A stretch of DNA of 6,820 nucleotides, taken from Pseudomonadota bacterium. GTDB lineage: Bacteria; Pseudomonadota; Alphaproteobacteria; Acetobacterales; Acetobacteraceae. Position numbers and translations under genes: made by a program. Location: NCBI GenBank assembly GCA_021784255.1, contig JAJXSZ010000172.1:1-6820 (forward strand). The letters are read 5' to 3'. The notes beneath the pieces were generated by a model. That model ran no database searches. It was not told the DNA's origin and worked only from the letters and a program-made list of their open reading frames with translations. Positions 1 to 6,231 of the stretch are shown one piece after another. How positions within the stretch are numbered: position 1 is the stretch's first letter; each line of letters starts with the position of its first letter.

Positions 1-848
1 TGGGGTCGCTCATGCAGGATCGCCTGGCGCTCTTCGGCATGATCGTCGTTGCCGTCATGGTCGTGGCCGCGATTGCGGCGCCGCTGATCGCGCCTCAAAA
101 TCCCTACGATCTCTCGCAGCTGAACATCATGGAGGCGCGCTTGCCGCCGGGATCGCGCAACATGCATGGCATGCTGTACCTCCTCGGCACGGACGATCAG
201 GGACGGGATCTTTTCAGTGCGATCCTTTACGGTCTGCGGACCAGCCTTCTCGTCGGTTGCGCGAGCGCGGCCATTGCCGTCGCCATCGGCGCGTCGGTCG
301 GGCTGTGCAGCGCCTACGTCGGAGGCTGGACCGATTCTTTGCTGATGCGGCTTGTCGATATTCAGCTCAGCTTCCCGGCGATCCTGATCGCCCTGATCCT
401 TCTGGCGGTTCTAGGCCAGGGCGTGGACAAGATCATCCTCGCGCTGGTGGTCACTCAATGGGCCTATTACGCGCGGACGGTCCGGGGCTCGGCATTGATC
501 GTGCGCCGGCGCACCTATATCGACGCCGCGCGCTCCATGGCGCTGCCGGACCGGCGGATCCTCTATCGCCATATCCTGCCGAACTGCCTTGCTCCGCTCA
601 TCGTCGTGGTCACCATGCGCGTCGCCTACGCGATCATGCTGGAGGCGACGCTGTCGTTTCTCGGGATCGGGTTGCCGGTGACGAAGCCCTCGCTCGGACT
701 GCTGATCTCCAATGGCTACGAATACCTCCTCGCCGGCGATTACTGGATAAGTCTTTTTCCCGGCCTGGCCCTGCTGCTGCTGATCGTCGCGATCAACCTG
801 GTCGGCGACGCGTTGCGCGACATCGTCAATCCGCTTCGGGAAGGATGA
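1..848 (+). CDS. DppC/GsiD-type ABC transporter permease, 5'-partial
   Basis: This is an inner-membrane permease subunit of a peptide/glutathione-type (family 5) ABC importer, forming half of the translocation path. Numbering is from the ATG at 12. There is a TM helix at about 7-27, then a periplasmic loop containing LGTDDQGRDLFSAILYGLRT (59-78), which is the hallmark of DppC/OppC proteins. Further helices lie at about 79-103, 118-136, 139-158, 194-218 and 246-266. The cytoplasmic EAA-type loop that docks on the ATPase is DAARSMALPD (171-180) followed by RHILPN (186-191). The usual Gly of the EAA loop is Ala here. The frame stays open to the window edge (codons for G-S-L precede the ATG), and relatives carry a longer cytoplasmic N-terminus, so the true start is probably upstream. 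The stop overlaps the next ATG (ATGA, 845-848), so the two genes are translationally coupled. The family is clear; the substrate is not. Confidence 0.93.
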   Translation, partial: GSLMQDRLALFGMIVVAVMVVAAIAAPLIAPQNPYDLSQLNIMEARLPPGSRNMHGMLYLLGTDDQGRDLFSAILYGLRTSLLVGCASAAIAVAIGASVGLCSAYVGGWTDSLLMRLVDIQLSFPAILIALILLAVLGQGVDKIILALVVTQWAYYARTVRGSALIVRRRTYIDAARSMALPDRRILYRHILPNCLAPLIVVVTMRVAYAIMLEATLSFLGIGLPVTKPSLGLLISNGYEYLLAGDYWISLFPGLALLLLIVAINLVGDALRDIVNPLREG

Positions 849-2653
849 GCGTGAGCGGCGCCGTTCTCTCGATCTCGAACCTGACCACCTCGTTTCGCAT
901 CGGCGGGCAGTGGCGCGATGTCGTCAGGAACGTGAGCTTCGATATCGGTGCGCGGGAAACCGTCGCGGTCGTCGGTGAATCCGGGTCGGGCAAGAGTGTC
1001 ACGGCGCTGTCCATCATGCGCCTTCTTTCGGCGGCAAATGCGCGGTCGCGTGGGCGGATCGACTTCGGGGGCAGGGAGCTCCTGTCGTGCCCGCTCGCGG
1101 AGATGCGCAGGATTCGCGGCAACCGCATCGGCATGATCTTCCAGGAGCCGATGACGAGCCTCAATCCGGTCCTCACCATCGGCGACCAGATCACGGAAGT
1201 TCTGATCCGTCACCGCGGGATGCGCCATCGTGCGGCGGAGGCCGAGGCGGTCCGGTTGCTGGACCGGGTGCGGATACCTTCCGCGCGGGCGCGCCTGCGC
1301 GACTATCCGATGAACTATTCCGGCGGCATGCGCCAGCGCGTCGTGATCGCCATCGCGCTCGCCTGTTCGCCACGCCTGCTGATCGCCGACGAGCCGACCA
1401 CCGCGCTCGATGTCACGATCCAGGCCCAGATCCTGGAGCTCATCAAAACGTTGCAGGAAGAAGACGGAATGTCCGTCCTTTTCATCACGCATGACATGGG
1501 CGTGGTCGCGGAGATTTCCGATCGCACGGTCGTGATGCTGGATGGCGAGATCGTCGAGGCCGGGCAGACCGCCGGCCTCTTTGCCGCCGCGAAGCATCCC
1601 TATACGCGCGCTCTGCTGGCGTCCGTGCCGCGGTTGGGATCCATGACCGGGCACGACAGGCCGCTGAGGTTCCCGCTGATCGATCGCGAGACCGGGGACA
1701 TCGGCCCGATCGCGCCGACCGCCGACACGGTGCGGGCGGAGGCGCCGCCGGTCCTCGCCGTTGCGAATCTCGTGGTTCGGTATCCCGTGCGGCGAGGGCT
1801 GCTGCGCCGCGCGATCGGGCGGATCCATGCCGTCGAGGACATATCGTTCGAGGTCCGGCCGGGCGAGACGGTGTCATTGGTCGGAGAGTCGGGCTGCGGC
1901 AAATCGACGACCGGGCGATCGCTGATCCGGCTCACGGCGGCGCAGGCCGGGCAGATCCGGATCGATGGCAAAACGGTGCGCGAGGCAAGGGGGAGCGATC
2001 TCGCGGCGCTGCGCCGCCAGGCGCAGATGGTGTTTCAGGATCCGTTCGAGAGCCTCAATCCGCGCATGCGCATCGGCGAGGCGATTGCCGAGCCGATGAT
2101 CGTGCACGGCCTGGTGTCGCGCGAGCGGGCCGCGGCGAGAGTGGCGGAACTGCTGGAAGGCGTCGGGCTTGCCGCGTCGATGGCGGGGCGCTTTCCGCAC
2201 CAGTTCTCGGGTGGCCAGCGGCAGCGCATCTGCATCGCGCGCGCGCTCGCGCTGGAGCCGAAACTGATCATCGCCGACGAGGCGGTCTCCGCGCTCGATG
2301 TCTCGGTCAAGGCACAGGTCATCAACCTGATGCTGGACCTCCAGGAGCGCTACGGCCTGGCCTATCTCTTCATCTCGCACGACATGGCGATCGTCGAGCG
2401 GATCAGCCATCGCGTGGCGGTGATGTACTTGGGCGAGATCGTCGAGATCGGACGCCGCCGCGACATCTTCGAGAACCCGCAGCACAGCTACACGAGGCGA
2501 CTGCTGGCCGCCGTGCCGGTCGGCAACCCGCTCGAACGCCGGCGGCGCCGCCCACCGGAAGGCGAGGTCGGCAGCGCCTTCCGGCCGGCCGGCTTCATCG
2601 CTGCGAAGCGGACCTACCGGCAGGTCGGCGACGCCCATTTCGTCCTGACCTGA
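845..2653 (+). CDS. GsiA-like ABC transporter ATP-binding protein with two fused NBDs (DppD-DppF type)
   Basis: This cytoplasmic ATPase, 602 aa, energises the importer whose permease precedes it. NBD1 has Walker A GESGSGKS (44-51), Q-loop FQEP (99-102), signature YSGGMRQR (158-165), Walker B LLIADEPT (178-185), H-loop THD (215-217) and the family motif HPYTRALLASVP (251-262). NBD2 has GESGCGKST (347-355), FQDP (397-400), FSGGQRQR (454-461), LIIADEAVSALD (474-485), SHD (511-513) and QHSYTRRLLAAVP (546-558). Both sites keep all catalytic residues. The full-length fusion, the DEAVSALDVS wording and the SHRVAVMYLG-EIVEIG stretch match, from memory, E. coli GsiA of the glutathione importer. Glutathione, di/oligopeptide or nickel uptake are all possible. 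The ATG at 845 overlaps the permease stop. A GTG at 851 is an alternative start, lying 6 nt after the GGAAGG at 839-844. The frame is also open upstream to 257, but that part is antisense-free shadow of the permease. Confidence 0.95.
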   Translation: MSVSGAVLSISNLTTSFRIGGQWRDVVRNVSFDIGARETVAVVGESGSGKSVTALSIMRLLSAANARSRGRIDFGGRELLSCPLAEMRRIRGNRIGMIFQEPMTSLNPVLTIGDQITEVLIRHRGMRHRAAEAEAVRLLDRVRIPSARARLRDYPMNYSGGMRQRVVIAIALACSPRLLIADEPTTALDVTIQAQILELIKTLQEEDGMSVLFITHDMGVVAEISDRTVVMLDGEIVEAGQTAGLFAAAKHPYTRALLASVPRLGSMTGHDRPLRFPLIDRETGDIGPIAPTADTVRAEAPPVLAVANLVVRYPVRRGLLRRAIGRIHAVEDISFEVRPGETVSLVGESGCGKSTTGRSLIRLTAAQAGQIRIDGKTVREARGSDLAALRRQAQMVFQDPFESLNPRMRIGEAIAEPMIVHGLVSRERAAARVAELLEGVGLAASMAGRFPHQFSGGQRQRICIARALALEPKLIIADEAVSALDVSVKAQVINLMLDLQERYGLAYLFISHDMAIVERISHRVAVMYLGEIVEIGRRRDIFENPQHSYTRRLLAAVPVGNPLERRRRRPPEGEVGSAFRPAGFIAAKRTYRQVGDAHFVLT

Positions 2654-2700
2654 GACGCGACCGGGGGCGTCCGGCGGTTGCCGCGCGCCAGCCCCGGGGA

Positions 2701-2730
2701 CGCGCCGGCGGGCGCGATCTTGCCGGCGCG
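2701..2730 (+). terminator. GC-rich hairpin between ABC operon and glycosyltransferase (possible terminator)
   Basis: A perfect 9-bp inverted repeat, CGCGCCGGC (2701-2709) and GCCGGCGCG (2722-2730), leaves a 12-nt loop. It lies in the 101-base gap between the ATPase stop and the glycosyltransferase ATG. No T-run follows, so it is not a classical Rho-independent terminator. In DNA this GC-rich such a stem can also arise by chance. Confidence 0.3.
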
Positions 2731-2754
2731 ACGGCTTCGGTCCAGACGGTGCGC

Positions 2755-4017
2755 ATGAGGATCCTGTTCGCCTTCGAGAATGCGTTGCCCAACGCCGAGG
2801 CGGATGCCGAGGTGTTCACCGCGACGGCGCGCTACCTGGCGCAGCTGGTCGATGGCGCCAGCCTGCACGTGCCCTTCGCGCGGCGGGCCGATCCCGCGCC
2901 GATCGCGGCCGTGGCCGGGCTGGCGGTGCTGCGCGCGTGGGCGCCGCTGCGGCCGGCGGCGCTGCGCCATCTCGCCTGCGGATCGACCATCGTGCTGCGC
3001 CGCGCCTTCCGCGAGGCGGATCTCGTCTACACCCGCAATCTCTGGGTCGCCTGGACGGCGCTGCGGGCGGGCCAGCGCGTCGTCTTCGACCATTACCGTC
3101 CGTGGCCCGACCAGATCCCGCCGCTGCAACCGTGGCTTTATCGGCTGATGTGCCACCCGCGCTTCCTCGTCCATATCTGCCACTCGGAGTACACGCGACG
3201 GAAATATCTCGAGCTCGGTGTTCCGGCGGAGAAGCTCTGCTGTATTCATAACGGGTTCGAACCGGCGCGCTTCGCGGCCGTCATGCCCGCGGCGGTGGCG
3301 AAGGCGCAGCTCGGCATCCCCGCCGATCGCAAGACGGTCGTCTATACCGGGCGGATCAACCACAAGAAGGGCCTGCACCTGATGATCGAGGCGGCGCGGC
3401 GCCGGCCCGATCTGCTGTTCATCATGGTCGGTTCCTATGGCGAAGGACCGATCGAGGCGATGGCGCGCGAGGTGGCGAATGTCCGCGTCGTGGCGTTCCA
3501 GCCGCAGGCCGCGCTCGCGCCCTACATCTTCGCCGCCGACGTGCTGATGATCCCGCCGTCGCTGCAGCCGCTCGCCCAGTTCGGCTCGACGGTGCTGCCG
3601 CTCAAACTGTTCCTCTATCTTGCCGCCGGCCGCCCCATCCTCGCCGGCGAAACCCCGGAGGTGCGCGAGGTGCTGGAGCATGGGCGCAACGCCTGGCTCT
3701 GCCCGCCTGACCGGATCGATGCGCTGATGGAAGGTATCGCCCGCCTGACCGAGGACGGCGCCCTCGCCGCCCGCCTCGGCGCGGCGGCCGCAGCCGACAG
3801 CGAGGGGCTGACTTGGGCGGCGCGGGCCGCGCGGATCGCGGCGCTGCTGGAGCGTCGCCTCGCCGCCGCTCCGGTGGTCGCGCCGCCCTGGGATCGCGCC
3901 CGCTCGCCGCGCTGGCGCGAGCAGTCGGGGCGGTGGCTGAAGCATGCGCTGCGCACCCGCTCCTGGGTCGTGCCGCCCCAGTTTCCCGCGGCCGACCCGG
4001 AATCCTCCACCAGCTGA
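2755..4017 (+). CDS. GT4-type (GT-B fold) glycosyltransferase
   Basis: This probable retaining glycosyltransferase has 420 aa and transfers a sugar from a nucleotide-sugar donor. The N-terminus MRILFAFENALPNAEADAEV starts a Rossmann domain; DLVYTRNLW (89-97) and HSEYTR (143-148) fit the acceptor domain. HNGF (165-168) leads into the donor domain, with TGRINHKKG (198-206), VGSYGEGP (225-232) and LPLKLFLYLAAGRPILAG (281-298). The last block corresponds to the family's EX7E region, but the usual KLFEY-type Glu is Leu here. The C-terminal tail after about residue 375 is basic and Trp-rich (WREQSGRWLKHALRTRSW). There is no signal peptide or TM helix, so it is cytoplasmic or peripheral. I chose the ATG at 2755; a GTG at 2749 would add two residues, and neither has a clear Shine-Dalgarno. 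It converges on the minus-strand PIG-L/GT operon. Donor and acceptor are unknown. Confidence 0.9.
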   Translation: MRILFAFENALPNAEADAEVFTATARYLAQLVDGASLHVPFARRADPAPIAAVAGLAVLRAWAPLRPAALRHLACGSTIVLRRAFREADLVYTRNLWVAWTALRAGQRVVFDHYRPWPDQIPPLQPWLYRLMCHPRFLVHICHSEYTRRKYLELGVPAEKLCCIHNGFEPARFAAVMPAAVAKAQLGIPADRKTVVYTGRINHKKGLHLMIEAARRRPDLLFIMVGSYGEGPIEAMAREVANVRVVAFQPQAALAPYIFAADVLMIPPSLQPLAQFGSTVLPLKLFLYLAAGRPILAGETPEVREVLEHGRNAWLCPPDRIDALMEGIARLTEDGALAARLGAAAAADSEGLTWAARAARIAALLERRLAAAPVVAPPWDRARSPRWREQSGRWLKHALRTRSWVVPPQFPAADPESSTS

Positions 4018-4043
4018 CCGGGGCCGCGAACCGGCCGGTCAGC
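4013..4043. terminator. Inverted repeat spanning both convergent stop codons (candidate bidirectional terminator)
   Basis: GCTGACCGG (4013-4021) is the exact reverse complement of CCGGTCAGC (4035-4043), giving a 9-bp stem with a 13-nt loop. The TGA of the + strand glycosyltransferase (4015-4017) is in the left arm, and the TGA of the minus-strand deacetylase (4039-4041 on the + strand) is at the same place in the right arm. No T-tract follows on either strand, so termination would have to be non-canonical or Rho-assisted. Confidence 0.4.
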
Positions 4044-4845
4044 GCAGCCGGCGGCGCGCCAGCCGCGCGGGAAACCAGGGGCGCAGCCGCGACACGTCGC
4101 ACAGCACCTCGCCAGCGAAGAGCTGGCGCGGCATCGCGTCCGGTGCCTGTTCTGCGGCCCGTGTTGGCTCCTGGGCGTAGAACGTCTCCACACCCGGCCA
4201 GCGATGCAAGGCCGGCCAGGTACGCGCGCCGTGGCGGCGGTAGTGTTGTGCGAGGCGGTGGGCCAGCGCCAGGTCGGGTGCCACGCTGCGCCGCGCGCTC
4301 CAGCCCACCTGGTTGGCCAGCATGCGGGCGAGGGGCCAGCTGCGCGGGCCGACATAGTTGGAGAACCAGAGCGTAAAGCCCAGTTCCGCCTGCAGCAGCG
4401 TGACCGCGCGATGCACCTGCAGGTGCTCGCTGTGGCCGTATTCGCCCCAGGGATTGTGCGTATAGACCTCGCGCCGGCCGGCAAGCAGGGGGCGCAGCCG
4501 CTCCACGAGGAGGGGAAAATTGGCCTCGTAGCGCGCCGCCGCGGCGGGCTCGGTGATGGCGATGCCGCAGGCCGTCAGGCGTGGCGCCGCCCAGTCCGCC
4601 ATGAACCGCGCGCCGCTCTCCGGGATGGCGAGTGCCACCAGGCCGGCGAGCGGCAGCGAGGCGACGGCGCGGCGGCGCGCGGCCGAGATCGCCGGGCGCC
4701 AGAACGAATCGCCGTAGCACAGCACGACCCGCCCGGCCGCGCCGAGCACGCCGCTGAACCACAGCATCTCGTCATCGGGGTGGGCAACGACGATGGCCGT
4801 CCCGGCGGCGTCCGCCGGCCTAGGCGCGGTCGGACAGGAGTTCAT
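4039..4845 (-). CDS. PIG-L/LmbE-family deacetylase
   Basis: This is a probable zinc-dependent de-N-acetylase of 268 aa, the usual length for the family, which removes acetyl groups from N-acetylated sugars such as GlcNAc conjugates. The diagnostic AHPDDE lies at 21-26 (H22 and D25 as expected metal ligands, D24 as expected general base). The second motif is YGHSEHLQVH (136-145), with H138 and H141 in the positions of the family's HPDH. The Asp of that motif is Glu (E140). There is no signal peptide. The ATG at 4845 is chosen because GGAGG lies 9 nt upstream (4855-4859 on the + strand) and the longer open frame to 4944 has Arg-rich, non-conserved sequence. It overlaps the 3' end of the upstream glycosyltransferase by 26 bp, so the two are very likely one operon. 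By analogy with MshB, BshB and LPS/EPS-locus LmbE proteins, its substrate may be a glycoside made by a neighbouring glycosyltransferase; that is inference. Confidence 0.9.
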   Translation of the reverse strand: MNSCPTAPRPADAAGTAIVVAHPDDEMLWFSGVLGAAGRVVLCYGDSFWRPAISAARRRAVASLPLAGLVALAIPESGARFMADWAAPRLTACGIAITEPAAAARYEANFPLLVERLRPLLAGRREVYTHNPWGEYGHSEHLQVHRAVTLLQAELGFTLWFSNYVGPRSWPLARMLANQVGWSARRSVAPDLALAHRLAQHYRRHGARTWPALHRWPGVETFYAQEPTRAAEQAPDAMPRQLFAGEVLCDVSRLRPWFPARLARRRLR

Positions 4846-5956
4846 CGTACCACGCCTCCAGTGCCGCGGTCTGCCGGCGGATATCGAAATGCTGCTCGAC
4901 CCGCGCCCGCGCCGCCGCCCCCATGCGCGCGCGCAGCGCGGCATCCTCGAGCAGCGTGCCCAGGCGCGCGGCGAGCGCCGCCGGGTCGCGCTCGGGGACG
5001 AGAAATCCGGTTTCGCCGTCCACGACCCCCTCGGGGATGCCGCCGACCCGCGAGCCGATCACCGGCACCCCGCTCGCCGCCGCCTCCAGCAGCACCATGC
5101 CGAGCCCTTCCTCGCGTCCGGTCGGCGTCCGCACGCCCGGCAGGACCAGGACCGCCGCCTTGCGCATCAGCGCGAGGACCCGCGCGTGCGGCAGGGCGCC
5201 GAGGAAACGCACCCGCTCGCCGATCCCGAGGCGGGTGGCCAGCACTTCGAGCCGGTGGCGCAACGGTCCGTCGCCGGCGACGAGCAGGCTGGTCCGCGCG
5301 TGGCGCGCCGGCAGCAGGGCGAACGCGCGCAGCAGGAACTCGGTGCCCTTGACCTCGACCAGGCGGGCGACGTGCAGGACGCTCGGCGTCTGCTCCGCGG
5401 GGGCGCGGGGGCGGATCGCCGCGCAATCGACACCGATATAGTGGAGGCGCGTGCGCTCGGGCGGGAAGCCGAGGCCAAGCAGGCGCTCGCGGATGAAGGC
5501 GGAGGCGCAGAGGAACAGGTCGCCCCGCGCGGCGAGGCGGCGGCGCAGCAGCGGGTAGCTCGCCCAGGCCGGCGAGGTGAGCAGGGCGGCGGTGGACAGC
5601 GTCGCGTCGAAACCGTGGAAGGTGGTGACCAGCGGCACGCCGAGGCGGCGTGCCAGCGCCATCGCGTAGACGCCCTCGATGCCGAAATGGGCATGAACGA
5701 GCGCAACCGGCCGCCCGGCGAGCAGCCGCTCATAGGGGCGCGGATCGCGCGAGAGCATCTGCCAGGCGATGCCCGGCAGTGTCCGCGCCGAGAGCCGTTC
5801 CGCCAGCGCGAGCGATTGGGCGCCGGCAGGCGCGGGGCCGTAGCGCAGGCGCCCCAGATAGAGCGGCCGGTAGCGCCGCAACTGCTGTGCCTGTTCGGCG
5901 ATGAAGGGTTCGGAGATCCGGAACAGGTTGTGCCGGAAGATGGCGATATCGCGCAG
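4820..5956 (-). CDS. GT4-family glycosyltransferase with apparent CTG start
   Basis: This is a typical GT-B glycosyltransferase of about 378 aa from the inferred CTG at 5956. Conserved blocks are IAIFRHNLFRISEPFIAEQA (4-23), HAHFG (88-92), TFHGFD (112-117), VARLVEVKG (196-204) and GDGPL (228-232). A complete EX7E motif follows in EGLGMVLLE (283-291), then SGVPVIGSRVGGIPEGV and ETGFLVP. It resembles colanic-acid/exopolysaccharide-type transferases that act in the cytoplasm on lipid-linked acceptors. The first possible ATG/GTG/TTG in frame is a TTG at 5881, which would cut away the conserved FRHNLFR-SEPFIAEQ segment. Upstream the frame is open to a TGA at 6119-6121 with no standard start. CTG at 5956 has GGGAG 6 nt before it and gives L(M)RDIAIFRHN, the expected kind of N-terminus. 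The gene ends 26 bp inside the PIG-L gene. The family call is firm; the start is inferred. Confidence 0.88.
   Translation of the reverse strand: MRDIAIFRHNLFRISEPFIAEQAQQLRRYRPLYLGRLRYGPAPAGAQSLALAERLSARTLPGIAWQMLSRDPRPYERLLAGRPVALVHAHFGIEGVYAMALARRLGVPLVTTFHGFDATLSTAALLTSPAWASYPLLRRRLAARGDLFLCASAFIRERLLGLGFPPERTRLHYIGVDCAAIRPRAPAEQTPSVLHVARLVEVKGTEFLLRAFALLPARHARTSLLVAGDGPLRHRLEVLATRLGIGERVRFLGALPHARVLALMRKAAVLVLPGVRTPTGREEGLGMVLLEAAASGVPVIGSRVGGIPEGVVDGETGFLVPERDPAALAARLGTLLEDAALRARMGAAARARVEQHFDIRRQTAALEAWYDELLSDRA
4855..4859 (-). promoter_or_regulatory. Ribosome binding site of the PIG-L deacetylase gene
   Basis: Read on the minus strand this is GGAGG, 9 nt before the ATG at 4845. It lies within the coding end of the preceding glycosyltransferase and decides the start among several in-frame possibilities. 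Confidence 0.6.
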
Positions 5957-5962
5957 ATGACG

Positions 5963-5967
5963 CTCCC
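5963..5967 (-). promoter_or_regulatory. Ribosome binding site supporting the CTG start of the minus-strand glycosyltransferase
   Basis: On the minus strand this reads GGGAG, with a 6-nt spacer to the CTG at 5956. No ATG, GTG or TTG occurs on the minus strand in any frame between 5882 and 6009, so this is the only well-placed ribosome site for the conserved N-terminus. Confidence 0.45.
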
Positions 5968-6003
5968 GTTCGCGACCGGCCGGCCGCCGGCCCGGGCGGC
6001 AGG

Positions 6004-6142
6004 CTAGAGCAACCGGAGATAAGCCGCTCTGGATTCCAAGTCTCCCAGAGCAGGAAACCCGGCCAGATGATTCGATCTGATCGGATATTGCTCTGGAGCC
6101 ATATCGGACGCGAGAGAATCATCTGGTCGGATATGGCTCTGG
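6004..6142. repeat. Cluster of intergenic palindromes (REP/cruciform-like element)
   Basis: GCTCTGG (6026-6032) pairs with CCAGAGC (6045-6051). CCAGATGATTC (6063-6073) is the perfect reverse complement of 6116-6126; with four more outer pairs (one G-T) the stem runs 6059-6073/6116-6130. Inside it, 6081-6092 pairs with 6097-6108 (10 of 12) around a 4-base loop, after a symmetrical 7/7 internal loop. ATCTGATCGGATATTGCTCT at 6075 onward is repeated directly at 6121-6142 (20 of 22 bases match). The boundary word GCTCTGG/CCAGAGC occurs four times, and CTAGAGC is at 6004-6010. GC is about 52% at 6061-6120 (31/60), far below the flanks. The style resembles intergenic palindromes common in alphaproteobacterial genomes. 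Role unknown: mobile repeat, transcript processing or terminator are possible. Confidence 0.75.
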
Positions 6143-6204
6143 CGCGCGGGGCGTGGCAAGCCGTCCCCTGCCGCGGGCGCAGCCCTGACACAACCGGCTG
6201 TCGC

Positions 6205-6231
6205 TTGTCGGGGTAGCGCCTGCGCGATAAA
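6205..6231 (+). promoter_or_regulatory. Weak sigma70-like promoter candidate for the DUF2141 gene
   Basis: TTGTCG (6205-6210) and GATAAA (6226-6231) each match 4 of 6 consensus positions, but the 15-base spacer is short. It is upstream of the DUF2141 start and is the best-looking pair I found there. Confidence 0.18.

Noticed and set aside
257..844. N-terminal extension of the ATPase reading frame upstream of 845
   Set aside because: It overlaps the permease in another frame, is Arg/Pro-rich, and matches no domain. The ATPase fold begins just after 845.
2614..3945. Long minus-strand open frame of 443 codons opposite the + strand glycosyltransferase
   Set aside because: The + strand protein has GT4 motifs throughout. 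The antisense product is rich in Arg, His and Asp with no domain and is typical of a GC-rich shadow.
4845..4944. Longer N-terminus for the PIG-L gene, starting at 4944
   Set aside because: The added residues are Arg/Ser-rich shadow of the upstream glycosyltransferase, and the ATG at 4845 has a good GGAGG site.
4793..6007. Long + strand open frame of 404 codons, and another at 4204-5352
   Set aside because: They run antisense to the PIG-L and GT4 genes, which have clear family motifs. Their translations are Arg/Ala/Gln-rich with no recognisable domain, as expected in GC-rich shadow frames.
6004..6142. CRISPR array or tRNA-like structure
   Set aside because: The repeats are nested inverted and direct copies without regular spacers, and there is no cloverleaf with the expected arms.
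6004..6142. Insertion-sequence ends
   Set aside because: There is no transposase gene or target-site duplication between the arms. The arms enclose only about 40 bases, which fits a REP-like palindrome better.
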